The position numbers were made by a program, and so were the translations under genes. This document shows positions 8,464 to 16,631 of a stretch of 53,816 nucleotides of DNA, in pieces; position 1 is the first letter of the stretch, and every line of letters starts with the position of its first letter. Location: assembly GCF_001682855.1 (NCBI RefSeq), contig NZ_MAQW01000030.1, positions 335,968 to 389,783 of the forward strand, read 5' to 3'. Under the pieces are notes generated by a model, which worked only from the letters and a program-made list of their open reading frames with translations, was not told the DNA's origin and ran no database searches. This stretch comes from Bacillus sp. FJAT-27264. Its GTDB lineage: Bacteria > Bacillota > Bacilli > Paenibacillales > Paenibacillaceae.

Positions 8464-9900
8464 TTGAAAAACAGTAAATGGATAAGCGCAACCTTGGCTT
8501 CGGCACTTCTAGTAACCGCAGGGGCAGGGAGCGCATTAGCTGCCAGTGCAGGTGGTAGTAAGACAGGAACAGTAAGTGCAGCAGTCTCCGGGCCGGTAAA
8601 AGTCAAGGAAGGTACCGCTACATGGACTGTAAACGGCACGCCAGTCACATTTAATACTATTGACAGCGGCGGTTATAAACTTTATGCACTTAGCCAAGTA
8701 GCCGGCGAGATCGGAGCTCACGTAGCAGCTAGCGCAAGCGGCATTGAGCTGAACGACAGCAAAGGCCTACATACCCTTCAAATCAAATCAGGCTCCAAGA
8801 GCTTCCAAGTAGACGGTGAGGCACAAACATTCACCATTGCGCCTGTAACATACAAGAACAGCACTTATGTAGAACTGACCAAGCTTGTTGTATCCTTGGG
8901 TGGTGAACTGGATGCCGAAAGTACTTCCATCCTGAGCTTTGCCCGTCCTGAAGGTCAATTCGATACACTTCACTGGGCAGCAGACGGTACCGTTATCGCT
9001 AACCAAAGTGATGCCGAGGCTACTCAATTGCTTAAATTCGGTGGGGATCAAGGTAACTACCAATTGTTCTCTACCGATGACAGCGCAGTAGATTTCGCTG
9101 TATCCGCTGATCAACGTTGGGGTGCTTTCAATGACTCAACTGGTCAGCTTCGCCTGATCGACCTGAACAGTGGAGCCATCAAGGCGCTGGGTAAAGACAG
9201 CACTGTGAAGACAGATCTGGTCTGGTCAAAAGACGGTAAGAAAATCTACTTCATCCAAGGGGACAAGCAGGAATCGATTTCCTCCATTTCCGTGGAAACA
9301 GGAACAATTACTAGCGTACTTGCTGACAAAGTAGAGAACAAATCCGAGCTGCGCGTGTCTGCTGACGAGAAAAGCGTTGCTTACATCGTTAACCTGACTG
9401 GTGTAGCTAAGAATGACGCTGACAGCACAGAAGATTCTCTTACTGTAGACTACAGCAAAGCTGGAGAGCAGCTGTATAGTTTGGATCTGACTGTGAAAGG
9501 CGCTAAGGCTGTTGCACTCACTACTTCCGCAGACAACAAGCTGTACCCTGAAATTCTTGCTGATGGCAATGTAGCTTACCTGAGCGCAGATGCTGACGGT
9601 AAAGCTGCAAACACACTGAAGAGTGTGAAAGCGGATGGAACTAGCACGAACATCGCGCTTGATGTTGAACCTACATGGGTAAGCAGTGTGAATGATGGTC
9701 TGGTGGTATCCGGTACGACAGCTGATGGCGCTACAGTGGTATACTCCATCAATGCTAGCGGAGCAAAAACTGAATTGTACCGTTCCACAGAAGATGTATC
9801 CGAAGTGGCTGTATCTAAAGATGGCAGCAAGCTGGCGATCATCAGCGATGGCAAAGTGGTTGTTATCAAAGGCGGCAAGGCTCTCGAACTGACTAAATAA
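8464..9900 (+). CDS. Secreted stalk-domain plus beta-propeller-like protein
   Basis: A 478-residue exported protein with a TTG start (AAGGGTGA seven bases upstream). The signal peptide is followed by AxA cleavage near ALAA (about 25-28). Residues about 50-165 form a stalk/copper-amine-oxidase-N-like domain (TWTVNGTPVTF, KNSTYVELTKLVVSLGGEL). The rest contains propeller-like blades with repeated DG/DxxG loops (FAVSADQRWGAFNDSTGQ, DLVWSKDGKKIYFIQGD, ELRVSADEKSVAYIVN, EVAVSKDGSKLAIISDGK), as in TolB-like WD40 proteins. It lies 68 bp upstream of pstS with no clear terminator between them, and a PhoP-box candidate precedes it. A role in phosphate-starvation surface function is inferred from context only. 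Confidence 0.75.
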   Translation: MKNSKWISATLASALLVTAGAGSALAASAGGSKTGTVSAAVSGPVKVKEGTATWTVNGTPVTFNTIDSGGYKLYALSQVAGEIGAHVAASASGIELNDSKGLHTLQIKSGSKSFQVDGEAQTFTIAPVTYKNSTYVELTKLVVSLGGELDAESTSILSFARPEGQFDTLHWAADGTVIANQSDAEATQLLKFGGDQGNYQLFSTDDSAVDFAVSADQRWGAFNDSTGQLRLIDLNSGAIKALGKDSTVKTDLVWSKDGKKIYFIQGDKQESISSISVETGTITSVLADKVENKSELRVSADEKSVAYIVNLTGVAKNDADSTEDSLTVDYSKAGEQLYSLDLTVKGAKAVALTTSADNKLYPEILADGNVAYLSADADGKAANTLKSVKADGTSTNIALDVEPTWVSSVNDGLVVSGTTADGATVVYSINASGAKTELYRSTEDVSEVAVSKDGSKLAIISDGKVVVIKGGKALELTK

Positions 9901-9968
9901 TAATAATTCGCTTGCACTTCATAGTTCTTACTAATTTAACGGCGAATAGCCGAGAGGAGAAATAATTC

Positions 9969-10826
9969 ATGAAAGTTTTCAAAAAATTTACGGTAACTGC
10001 ACTTACAGCAGTTCTCGCGGTAACAACGGCTTTTGCAGGAATTGCTTCAGCTGCCAGCAATCTTTCCGGTAAAATTACAGTTAATGGTTCGACAGCATTG
10101 CTTCCACTAACGTTGCAAGCAGCTAAGGAATTCCAAAAACTGCACCCTAAAGTGAAAATCGCCGCTTCTGGTAAAGGTTCCGTTACTGGACCACAAGCTG
10201 TGAAAAAAGGCATCGCTGACATTGGCGCTTGCGACTGGGATGCCAGCATTGACGTTCCAGGCTTCAAAGCTTTTGACGGACAAGTAGCAAACAAAGTAGC
10301 GGTTATTCCATTTGCTACAATCGTTAACAAAAATGTCGGCGTAGACAACCTGACTACAGAACAACTTAAAGGCATTTTCTCCGGTAAAATCACCAACTGG
10401 AAAGAAGTTGGCGGTTCGGATGCTGATATCGTTGTAATCACTCGTGCTTTCGGTTCCGGTACTCGCGTTAACTATCAAGCTAAAGCTTTGGCTGGTGGCG
10501 ATATCGTGAAGAAAGAAAAGAACTACAAAGAAACAGGTTCCAGCGGTGACATGAAAACGGCTGTAGCAACAACTCCTAACGCTATTGGTTACATTGACTT
10601 GGTTTATGTAAGTGGCGATGTGAAGGCTGTTAAATTCAACGGCGTTGAAGCTACTACAGATAACGTAATCAACGGTTCTTACAAGATTTGGGCTTACGGT
10701 TACTTCATGACTAAAGGCCAACCTACTGGCGCAACTAAAGAATTCATCGATTACGTACAAAGCAAGAAGTTCCAACAAGGTTCCTTGAAGAAGCTTAAAT
10801 TTATTCCAATCGCTTCGATGAAATAA
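9969..10826 (+). CDS. pstS: Phosphate ABC transporter substrate-binding protein PstS
   Basis: A 285-residue extracellular phosphate-binding protein. The signal peptide MKVFKKFTVTALTAVLAVTT ends at AxA (ASA). The conserved phosphate-loop stretch ITVNGSTALLPLTLQ, the GKGSVTGPQAVKKGIADIGACDW region and the TRAFGSGTRVNY motif (Arg/Ser/Gly ligand loop) are all present. It delivers phosphate to the PstCA permease encoded just downstream. Unlike most Gram-positive binding proteins it shows no lipobox cysteine after the signal peptide, so it is predicted to be released or wall-associated instead of lipid-anchored. Start: GAGAGGAGA precedes the ATG. A hairpin after the gene separates it from pstC, which would favour higher pstS expression. 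Confidence 0.95.
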   Translation: MKVFKKFTVTALTAVLAVTTAFAGIASAASNLSGKITVNGSTALLPLTLQAAKEFQKLHPKVKIAASGKGSVTGPQAVKKGIADIGACDWDASIDVPGFKAFDGQVANKVAVIPFATIVNKNVGVDNLTTEQLKGIFSGKITNWKEVGGSDADIVVITRAFGSGTRVNYQAKALAGGDIVKKEKNYKETGSSGDMKTAVATTPNAIGYIDLVYVSGDVKAVKFNGVEATTDNVINGSYKIWAYGYFMTKGQPTGATKEFIDYVQSKKFQQGSLKKLKFIPIASMK

Positions 10827-10859
10827 TAGTAATATCTAAAGATTATATTGAACGGTAAC

Positions 10860-10898
10860 AGCGGCCAGCTCCTAGAGAATCAGCGGGGGCTGGCCGCT
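10860..10898 (+). promoter_or_regulatory. Intercistronic pstS-pstC hairpin
   Basis: AGCGGCCAGCTCC (10860-10872) pairs with GGGGCTGGCCGCT (10886-10898) with one mismatch. No T-run follows, so it is not a classic terminator. Such hairpins typically stabilise the 3' end of the upstream, abundantly needed binding-protein mRNA and lower permease expression. It lies just before the pstC ribosome binding site. Confidence 0.75.
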
Positions 10899-10913
10899 TA
10901 CAGGAGGGAACGT

Positions 10914-11861
10914 ATGGGGGCACCAGTCCACAACCTGGAATCCAGGCTGAAACACAGCTCAGTTAAGGTCAGCGCTAATGCAAAACGTCATGGCAGGCAT
11001 TTGCTAAGCAATTCAATATTCCGGTATTATTTTTTGTTCAGTATTCTGGCACTTTGCTTTGTACTGGGCATGGTTATCTTATTTATCGGCAAAACAGCGA
11101 TGCTAATGTTCGGCCAAGTCTCACTGGCTGACTTCTTCTTCTCTTTTAATTGGAGTCCAGAAGAGGATGCTTTCGGGGCAGCCGCTTTTATTGTGAATAC
11201 ACTTTCACTAACTGCGCTTACAATGGTCATCGCAGTTCCCATTTCGGTAGGGATGGCGGTGCTTGTTGCCGAGATCGCCCCGAACTGGCTGAAGACCTTT
11301 ATTCGCCCAGTGCTTGACCTGCTGGTCGGGATTCCATCCATTGTTTATGGATATCTGGGCCTTACCGTATTGCTTCCCTTCCTGCGTGATGTCAGTGGTC
11401 AGGGTCTCGGTGACGGAATATTGGCCGCGGCACTTGTTCTATCCTTGATGGTACTGCCAACGATTTGCCGGATCAGCGATGACGCCATCGTGGCTGTTCC
11501 GCGCAAATACCGTGATGCTGCTTATGCTCTCGGTTCTACCCGTCTGCAAGTGATCATGCGTGTAGTGCTGCCTGCAGCAGGCCGGGGGATTATTTCTGCG
11601 GTCATTCTCGGGATGACTCGTGCGGTTGGTGAGACCATGGCTGTCGTCATGGTTATCGGAAATACAGCCCAACTGGCCAAAACACTGTTCACACCTTCTT
11701 CGGTGCTGACAAGTAACATCGTAATGCAAATTTCTAATGTGGAATTTGACTCGACCTGGAACTATGCGCTGCACATGATGGCCTTCTTGTTGCTCGTGAT
11801 CTCCTTCGTGCTGATTCTGATCATTCGGATACTCGGAAGAAAGCGGAGGGATGCAGCATGA
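10914..11861 (+). CDS. pstC: Phosphate ABC transporter permease PstC
   Basis: A 315-residue membrane protein. A basic cytosolic N-terminus is followed by a first helix near RYYFLFSILALCFVLG and five or more further helices. It carries the permease signature VGIPSIVYGYLGL and the EAA-like loop KYRDAAYALGSTRLQVIMRV that contacts the ATPase. It pairs with PstA to form the phosphate channel. ATG 10914 is chosen because AGGAGGG (10902-10908) sits before it; the upstream in-frame TTG at 10848 would put the hairpin inside the coding region. Its stop overlaps the pstA start (ATGA). Confidence 0.95.
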   Translation: MGAPVHNLESRLKHSSVKVSANAKRHGRHLLSNSIFRYYFLFSILALCFVLGMVILFIGKTAMLMFGQVSLADFFFSFNWSPEEDAFGAAAFIVNTLSLTALTMVIAVPISVGMAVLVAEIAPNWLKTFIRPVLDLLVGIPSIVYGYLGLTVLLPFLRDVSGQGLGDGILAAALVLSLMVLPTICRISDDAIVAVPRKYRDAAYALGSTRLQVIMRVVLPAAGRGIISAVILGMTRAVGETMAVVMVIGNTAQLAKTLFTPSSVLTSNIVMQISNVEFDSTWNYALHMMAFLLLVISFVLILIIRILGRKRRDAA

Positions 11862-12739
11862 CCAGCTTCACACGGACACGCCATACGGCACGGGCGCAGC
11901 GGCGCGATAAATTGGCTACGTACGGCTTTTATACGCTGGGCGGCCTGATTCTGCTGCTGATCTTCTGGCTGCTGATCTCGATTATGAGCAAAGGCTTGCC
12001 ATCCCTCAGCTTCGACTTTCTGATCAAGCAGCCAGAGGAGATGGATGTTGGAGGCGGGATTGGTCCTGTGCTGTTCAACTCCTTCTATATCCTGTTCATC
12101 TCTCTGATTATCTCGGTTCCAATTGGAGTGGGTGCGGGAATTTACATGGCAGAATACGCGCCGGATAACAAATTTACCGGTGGACTGCGGATCTGCGTGG
12201 AAGCCTTGTCCTCGGTTCCGTCCATTGTGTTTGGTATGCTGGGTCTCGCGATCTTTGCTGAATACTTCGGTATTGGACTTACGATTCTGGGCGGGGGTGT
12301 CAGCTTGGCGCTGTTGAACTTGCCGATGCTGGCTCGTGTTACAGAAGAAGCAGTTCGTGCCGTTCCCGGCGATATCCGCGAAGCGGGCTATGCACTTGGT
12401 ATGACCAAATACCATGTTATTCGTACGGTAGTGCTCCCGGTTGCCATGCGGTCTATCGTGACCGGTATCTGTCTGGTGGCCGGTCGTGCCTTCGGGGAGT
12501 CTGCGGTTATCATCCTGACTGCCGGCCTCAGTACCTCAGGCGAAATGTGGGACTTTAACCTGTTCTCGCCGGGCGAGACGCTCGCGGTGCACCTGTGGTA
12601 CGTTCAATCCGAGGCGATCGTTGAGGATGCACGGCAGATTGCCGATCGATCTGCAGCCGTGCTGGTTATTGTCGTCCTGCTTATCAACCTGGCCTTCCGC
12701 TTCCCGCTGTGGCTGAGCAACCGCCGTATGGGACGCTGA
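11858..12739 (+). CDS. pstA: Phosphate ABC transporter permease PstA
   Basis: A 293-residue membrane protein, partner of PstC. About six transmembrane segments, the signature LSSVPSIVFGMLGLAIFAEY, and the EAA loop DIREAGYALGMTKYHVIRTV are visible. It overlaps pstC by four bases, so translation is coupled. Normally pstB (ATPase) and phoU follow, but here a terminator and an unrelated MATE gene follow, so the ATPase subunit must come from elsewhere. Confidence 0.95.
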   Translation: MTSFTRTRHTARAQRRDKLATYGFYTLGGLILLLIFWLLISIMSKGLPSLSFDFLIKQPEEMDVGGGIGPVLFNSFYILFISLIISVPIGVGAGIYMAEYAPDNKFTGGLRICVEALSSVPSIVFGMLGLAIFAEYFGIGLTILGGGVSLALLNLPMLARVTEEAVRAVPGDIREAGYALGMTKYHVIRTVVLPVAMRSIVTGICLVAGRAFGESAVIILTAGLSTSGEMWDFNLFSPGETLAVHLWYVQSEAIVEDARQIADRSAAVLVIVVLLINLAFRFPLWLSNRRMGR

Positions 12740-12795
12740 TCACAGTTGAAGTGAGGACTTCTGTTCATTAGTGCTATATCTCATTGTCTGAATCT

Positions 12796-12840
12796 AAAGC
12801 TGTCTCCGGTAGATTTCATACTGCCTGGAGGCGGCTTTTT
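12796..12840 (+). terminator. Terminator after pstA
   Basis: AAAGCTGTCTCCGG (from 12796) pairs imperfectly with CCTGGAGGCGGCTTT, ending in a five-T run (12836-12840). It ends the pst transcript before the MATE gene. The rest of 12740-12974 shows nothing else I can name; the small frame at 12784-13026 spans this hairpin and is not credible. Confidence 0.8.
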
Positions 12841-12974
12841 GCGTTGCGCTGCAGGGGAGACACAATAATCCTTTTTTCGGTCATAAGGCTCCGTCTACTG
12901 GTAGTGAAGGGCACTCTTCATCTCCTACACTTATATAGAAGTTCTATCCTTTTAGAGAAAAGAGGTTTCCTTCT

Positions 12975-14381
12975 ATGTCAACGATACAACAAACCACAGA
13001 CGGAAAAGAGAAGCAGAAGCTTCTAATCTTGAACGAGAATCTGTGGAAAATGATGTTCCAGCTATCGTGGCCAGCTATTATCGCCATGGTATTGTACGGT
13101 TTAAACGCGGTGATCGCTGCTGTATTTGTCGGCCGATATGTAGGCGAGACTGCCTTAGCGGGTGTCTCCGTAGCCTACCCATTGACACAGATCAGCCTGG
13201 GGTTAGGCTCTCTGATCGGGGTTGGAGCGGGTGCGGTGCTGAGCATTGCCATTGGAAGGCAGGATCAGCTTACCCAGCAGCGATTGATGGGCAATGTGAA
13301 TTATCTGACGGTCCTTGTGACTGCAGTCTACATGGTGCTGGGTCTATTATTTTCTAGTCAACTGGTGTCAATCATGGGGGGAGAGGGACAAACGCTGACG
13401 CTGGGTAACAGCTACTTCAGAATTACCGTCTGGGGGTCTTTCTTCTGGATCTACGGTTTGGCCGCGAATATGATTGTCAGAGCCGAGGGCAAGATGAAAT
13501 CTGCAGCAGTAGTGATGGGCATTGGCTTGGTGGCGGATGTTCTATGCAATTATTTGCTGGTGGCCGTCCTGCAGCTTGGGGTGGAGGGTGCCGCCTGGGC
13601 AACCAATATCGGTATGTTCGACTATACACTGCTGGGCTGGATTTATTTCGGCAGAGGGTGGTCTTCCTTCAAGACCAAAACCTTTGCGATTTACCAGGAT
13701 AGAGCAACGCTAAAATCGATTTTCAGTCTGGGCATGTCCTCCTTCATTATGAATTTTATGAACCTGGTGCAGGCGGTGATTGTGTTCAATGCCCTGTCCA
13801 AATACGGGACCATTGCTGATGTGGCCTTCTATGGGGTTGTTTTCCGGGTGTTCACGTTCTTGCTCACACCGATTTTCGGTCTTATGCGTGCGCTCCAGCC
13901 AGTCATTGGAATTAACTTCGGAGCAGAAAAATACGAGCGTGTCATTCAATCCTACAAAATATTCACATTCGCTTCGATGGTGCTGACCCTGCCATTCTGG
14001 CTAATCGCCATGTGGAATCCGCAGATGATTCTGGGGTTAATGTTACCCGATCCGGTCTTCAACGGGTCGGAGTTGATGTACTTTCGAATCAATATGGCTG
14101 TTCTGCCGCTACTATCGATGATTTTTATGGCAATGACCTTCTTCCCTTCTATTGATAAAGGAAAACCGGCCGCGATCATTGGGATTGCCAGACAGCTCGT
14201 GTTCTACGTTCCAGTGATGCTTGTGTTGCCGAGAATCATGGGAGTTTCCGGGGTGTACTGGGGGACGCTGGCGATTGACGCCATTGTCGTACTGTGGACG
14301 GCGTGGATGGTTCGTAAGGAATTCAGCCTTCTACGGAAGCGAGGCAGTGCCCCGGTCACAGAAGCTCAGCTGCAAATTTAA
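12975..14381 (+). CDS. MATE-family multidrug efflux transporter
   Basis: A 468-residue integral membrane protein with about 12 hydrophobic segments in two halves. The first half contains SWPAIIAMVLYGLNAVIAAVFVG and GSLIGVGAGAVLSIAIG, and the second half repeats the pattern (GMSSFIMNFMNLVQAVIVF, LMRALQPVIGINFGAE). These are typical of MATE exporters of the MepA/NorM type, which expel cationic drugs using Na+ or H+ gradients. AGAGG lies nine bases before ATG 12975. The gene is single, between two terminators or promoters; substrate is not predictable. Confidence 0.92.
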   Translation: MSTIQQTTDGKEKQKLLILNENLWKMMFQLSWPAIIAMVLYGLNAVIAAVFVGRYVGETALAGVSVAYPLTQISLGLGSLIGVGAGAVLSIAIGRQDQLTQQRLMGNVNYLTVLVTAVYMVLGLLFSSQLVSIMGGEGQTLTLGNSYFRITVWGSFFWIYGLAANMIVRAEGKMKSAAVVMGIGLVADVLCNYLLVAVLQLGVEGAAWATNIGMFDYTLLGWIYFGRGWSSFKTKTFAIYQDRATLKSIFSLGMSSFIMNFMNLVQAVIVFNALSKYGTIADVAFYGVVFRVFTFLLTPIFGLMRALQPVIGINFGAEKYERVIQSYKIFTFASMVLTLPFWLIAMWNPQMILGLMLPDPVFNGSELMYFRINMAVLPLLSMIFMAMTFFPSIDKGKPAAIIGIARQLVFYVPVMLVLPRIMGVSGVYWGTLAIDAIVVLWTAWMVRKEFSLLRKRGSAPVTEAQLQI

Positions 14382-14440
14382 GGTTTATTTAATCAAAATG
14401 GCGTATACTGTTCGTTTAGAATAGATAGAGGAGGATATGT

Positions 14441-16249
14441 ATGCGTCGTTTTACGTCTTCCAAAGGACTGAATATGCTACTTTTACTGCTGCTGCTCGGC
14501 GGATTTCTGCTTAATTTTTTCATGCAGACTGCTTCGCTCGGGATGAATGCCGGCAGCGCTTTGGCCTGGATTTCGCAATATTACTGGCTTTATATATTTG
14601 GTAGCTTGTTCTTTTTCTTTGTACTGCTTTGCTTTGCTGTGATTGTCCCTAACATTTATGCCGGAACGCTGCTGGCGTTCGCAGGATGCCTTCTGATCGG
14701 CATAGCGGATTACAAGAAGCTGTCCACGACTGGGGAGCCGCTGTTCCCCTGGGACTTAATGCAGCTTAAAAACGCTCGTGAGATGAGCAAAATCACATCA
14801 GGGATGATCTCCCCGCTCGCAGTGGTACTGGCAGTCGTCCTGTTAGTGGTAGCAGTTTATTTAATCTGGAAGCTGCCTAAAGTGAAGATTCGCTTCTCAC
14901 TGCGCGCAGCCTTCACGGTTCTCTCCGCTGTTATGATCGCCGGATTTATCTGGATGGTTAGTGGTCAGCATGCGCTGGCGACCTCTATTCAGTACCAGAA
15001 TATTTACTGGAACCAGAAGGTCAATTATAGCCAGAATGGTTTTGTGTTTGCCTTCACGGGCAATCTCAAGCAGAAGCTGATCGAGAAGCCGGATGACTAC
15101 AGTCAGGAGTCTATTGCCCGGATTGCTAAGAAATATGGTGCCTTACCGGCTGGTAAAGATAAGACTGCTGCGCTGGCGGAGCGTCCAAACATTATGTATA
15201 TGATGGACGAAGCGTTCTTTGATGTGACCCGTCTGCCTGGCTTTACCTTCAGCGAAGATCCGCTGGCTTACATTCATCAGGAGGGGCAGAATACTCCATC
15301 CGGTTACCTGCTCTCGCCGGAGTTTGGCGGGAACACGGCCAATGTCGAATTTGAGGCGCTGACCGGCTTGTCGATGTATTTTCTGAAAGATGGCTCAATT
15401 CCCTATCAACAGAAGATTGTCAAAATGTCGGAGATGCCTTCCATTGTCAGTATACTCAAGAATAGAGGCTATCAGGCGCTGGCTGTTCACCCTTTTGACA
15501 ATACCTTCTATAATCGAAACCGGGTCTATCCGATCCTGGGCTTCGACGAATTTACCAGTGAGAAGGAAATGGAGAACTCCAAGCGGATTACGCCCAACGG
15601 TTATATTTCCGATATGTCCGCCGTTCAAGAGGCCCTGGATAAGTTGAAGGCAGCAAAGCAGCCGACCTTTCTACACCTTGTAACCATGCAGAATCACTTT
15701 CCTTTTATTAAAGGATTGAACGGAGAGAATACCATTAGTGTAGGCGGTACACAGCCGGCATGGAAAGATGAACTGGAGACCTATGTCCATGACACGAAGC
15801 TGACGGATGAGGCGGTGGCTTATCTGGCTAAGGAGCTGAAAACAATTCAGCGACCGACAATCGTCGCCTTCTGGGGTGACCATCTGCCAGCGTTGTCGGC
15901 TGATATTTACACCCAGGCGGGATGGGACAATGATCCAAGATTGAAGCATGAGACAAAGTTAATCTATTTAGCTAATTTTGATATTGGAAAAGAACCGGCG
16001 GGGACGATGAGCCCTGCGTTCATCGGACCCACGGTATTTCAGTTGTCGGGTCAGGAGATGCCTGTATTCTACAAGCTTCTGAGAGAGGTGCAGGCAGAGA
16101 TTCCGGGTCTGAGTAAAAGTGTGCTCATCGGTTCTTCTGATCCCATCAAGGATCTGAGCGAGCAGCAGAAGGCGCTTTTAGAGGATTATCGACTTGTGGA
16201 GTACGATATTCTGGAAGGCGAGAATTATTCGCAGGATTTGCTGTTTTAG
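14441..16249 (+). CDS. LTA synthase family sulfatase-fold protein
   Basis: A 602-residue polytopic enzyme. About five N-terminal transmembrane helices (to about 165) precede an extracellular alkaline-phosphatase/sulfatase domain (from about 245). PNIMYMMDEAFFDVT supplies the first metal ligands, GGNTANVEFEALTG near 297 contains the catalytic threonine, and VAFWGDHLP carries the metal-binding Asp-His. LtaS-type enzymes transfer glycerol phosphate from phosphatidylglycerol to a glycolipid-anchored chain or a related polymer. Whether this copy is the main synthase, a primase or a modifying phosphotransferase cannot be told. AGAGGAGGAT lies just before the ATG; a strong terminator ends it. Confidence 0.88.
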   Translation: MRRFTSSKGLNMLLLLLLLGGFLLNFFMQTASLGMNAGSALAWISQYYWLYIFGSLFFFFVLLCFAVIVPNIYAGTLLAFAGCLLIGIADYKKLSTTGEPLFPWDLMQLKNAREMSKITSGMISPLAVVLAVVLLVVAVYLIWKLPKVKIRFSLRAAFTVLSAVMIAGFIWMVSGQHALATSIQYQNIYWNQKVNYSQNGFVFAFTGNLKQKLIEKPDDYSQESIARIAKKYGALPAGKDKTAALAERPNIMYMMDEAFFDVTRLPGFTFSEDPLAYIHQEGQNTPSGYLLSPEFGGNTANVEFEALTGLSMYFLKDGSIPYQQKIVKMSEMPSIVSILKNRGYQALAVHPFDNTFYNRNRVYPILGFDEFTSEKEMENSKRITPNGYISDMSAVQEALDKLKAAKQPTFLHLVTMQNHFPFIKGLNGENTISVGGTQPAWKDELETYVHDTKLTDEAVAYLAKELKTIQRPTIVAFWGDHLPALSADIYTQAGWDNDPRLKHETKLIYLANFDIGKEPAGTMSPAFIGPTVFQLSGQEMPVFYKLLREVQAEIPGLSKSVLIGSSDPIKDLSEQQKALLEDYRLVEYDILEGENYSQDLLF

Positions 16250-16291
16250 GTGGTTGGTACAACGTTGGTACAATAGCAGATCTATTAGTAG

Positions 16292-16317
16292 TGCCCGGGG
16301 CAACCCGGGCATTTTTT
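16292..16317 (+). terminator. Terminator after LTA synthase family gene
   Basis: TGCCCGGG (16292-16299) pairs with CCCGGGCA (16304-16311) around a GCAA tetraloop, followed by six T. Confidence 0.93.
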
Positions 16318-16387
16318 ATGGATAAAGATTTAATACAAATGTCTAGAAACTGATTATTATAGTCTTTAGGCGACTTAATGAGAACGC

Positions 16388-16414
16388 AAAAAAGCCTTCC
16401 ATAATGGAAGGCTT
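16388..16414 (-). terminator. Terminator of the tRNA-Arg transcript
   Basis: On the minus strand AAGCCTTCC pairs with GGAAGGCTT around ATTAT, followed by TTTTTT (complement of 16388-16393). It lies directly downstream of the tRNA. Confidence 0.92.
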
Positions 16415-16422
16415 CTGCATGA

Positions 16423-16496
16423 CGTCCCGGAAGGGATTCGAACCCCCGACCGTGCGCTTAGAAGGCGCATGCTCTATCCAGCTGAGCTACCGGGAC
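16423..16496 (-). tRNA. tRNA-Arg (anticodon TCT)
   Basis: On the minus strand the acceptor stem GTCCCGG pairs with CCGGGAC. The D arm is GCTCAGCTGGATAGAGC. The anticodon stem TGCGC/GCGCA encloses CTTCTAA (anticodon TCT, reading AGA/AGG). The T loop is TTCGAAT. The CCA tail is not encoded (TCA follows the discriminator G). A terminator lies immediately downstream. It is a single tRNA and could serve as an integration site, but no element is next to it. Confidence 0.95.
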
Positions 16497-16584
16497 ACGT
16501 CTAATGAGTGAAAAGCAAGCAAAAATTATGTTATCATACATAAGAGTGTTTTTCAAGCTGTTTTTTTAAACGTGACCAAGGATA

Positions 16585-16593
16585 TGCTATAAT
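16585..16593 (+). promoter_or_regulatory. Extended -10 promoter of the ysoA-position gene
   Basis: TGCTATAAT is an extended -10; TTTAAA at 16565-16570 is 17 bp upstream and a partial -35. It would give a short leader of roughly 30 bases before the ATT start. Confidence 0.55.
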
Positions 16594-16631
16594 CAACCAA
16601 GATATCGGTTTGAAAAAAAGGAGGTGCCCTC

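Noticed and set aside
10848..10913. TTG 10848 as the pstC start
   Set aside because: It has no ribosome binding site and would translate through the intercistronic hairpin; ATG 10914 has AGGAGGG.
12784..13026. 80-codon frame between pstA and the MATE gene
   Set aside because: It runs through the pstA terminator and overlaps the MATE start; no ribosome binding site.
16388..16496. Genomic island attachment site at tRNA-Arg
   Set aside because: No repeat of the tRNA 3' end and no integrase gene is present near it in the window.
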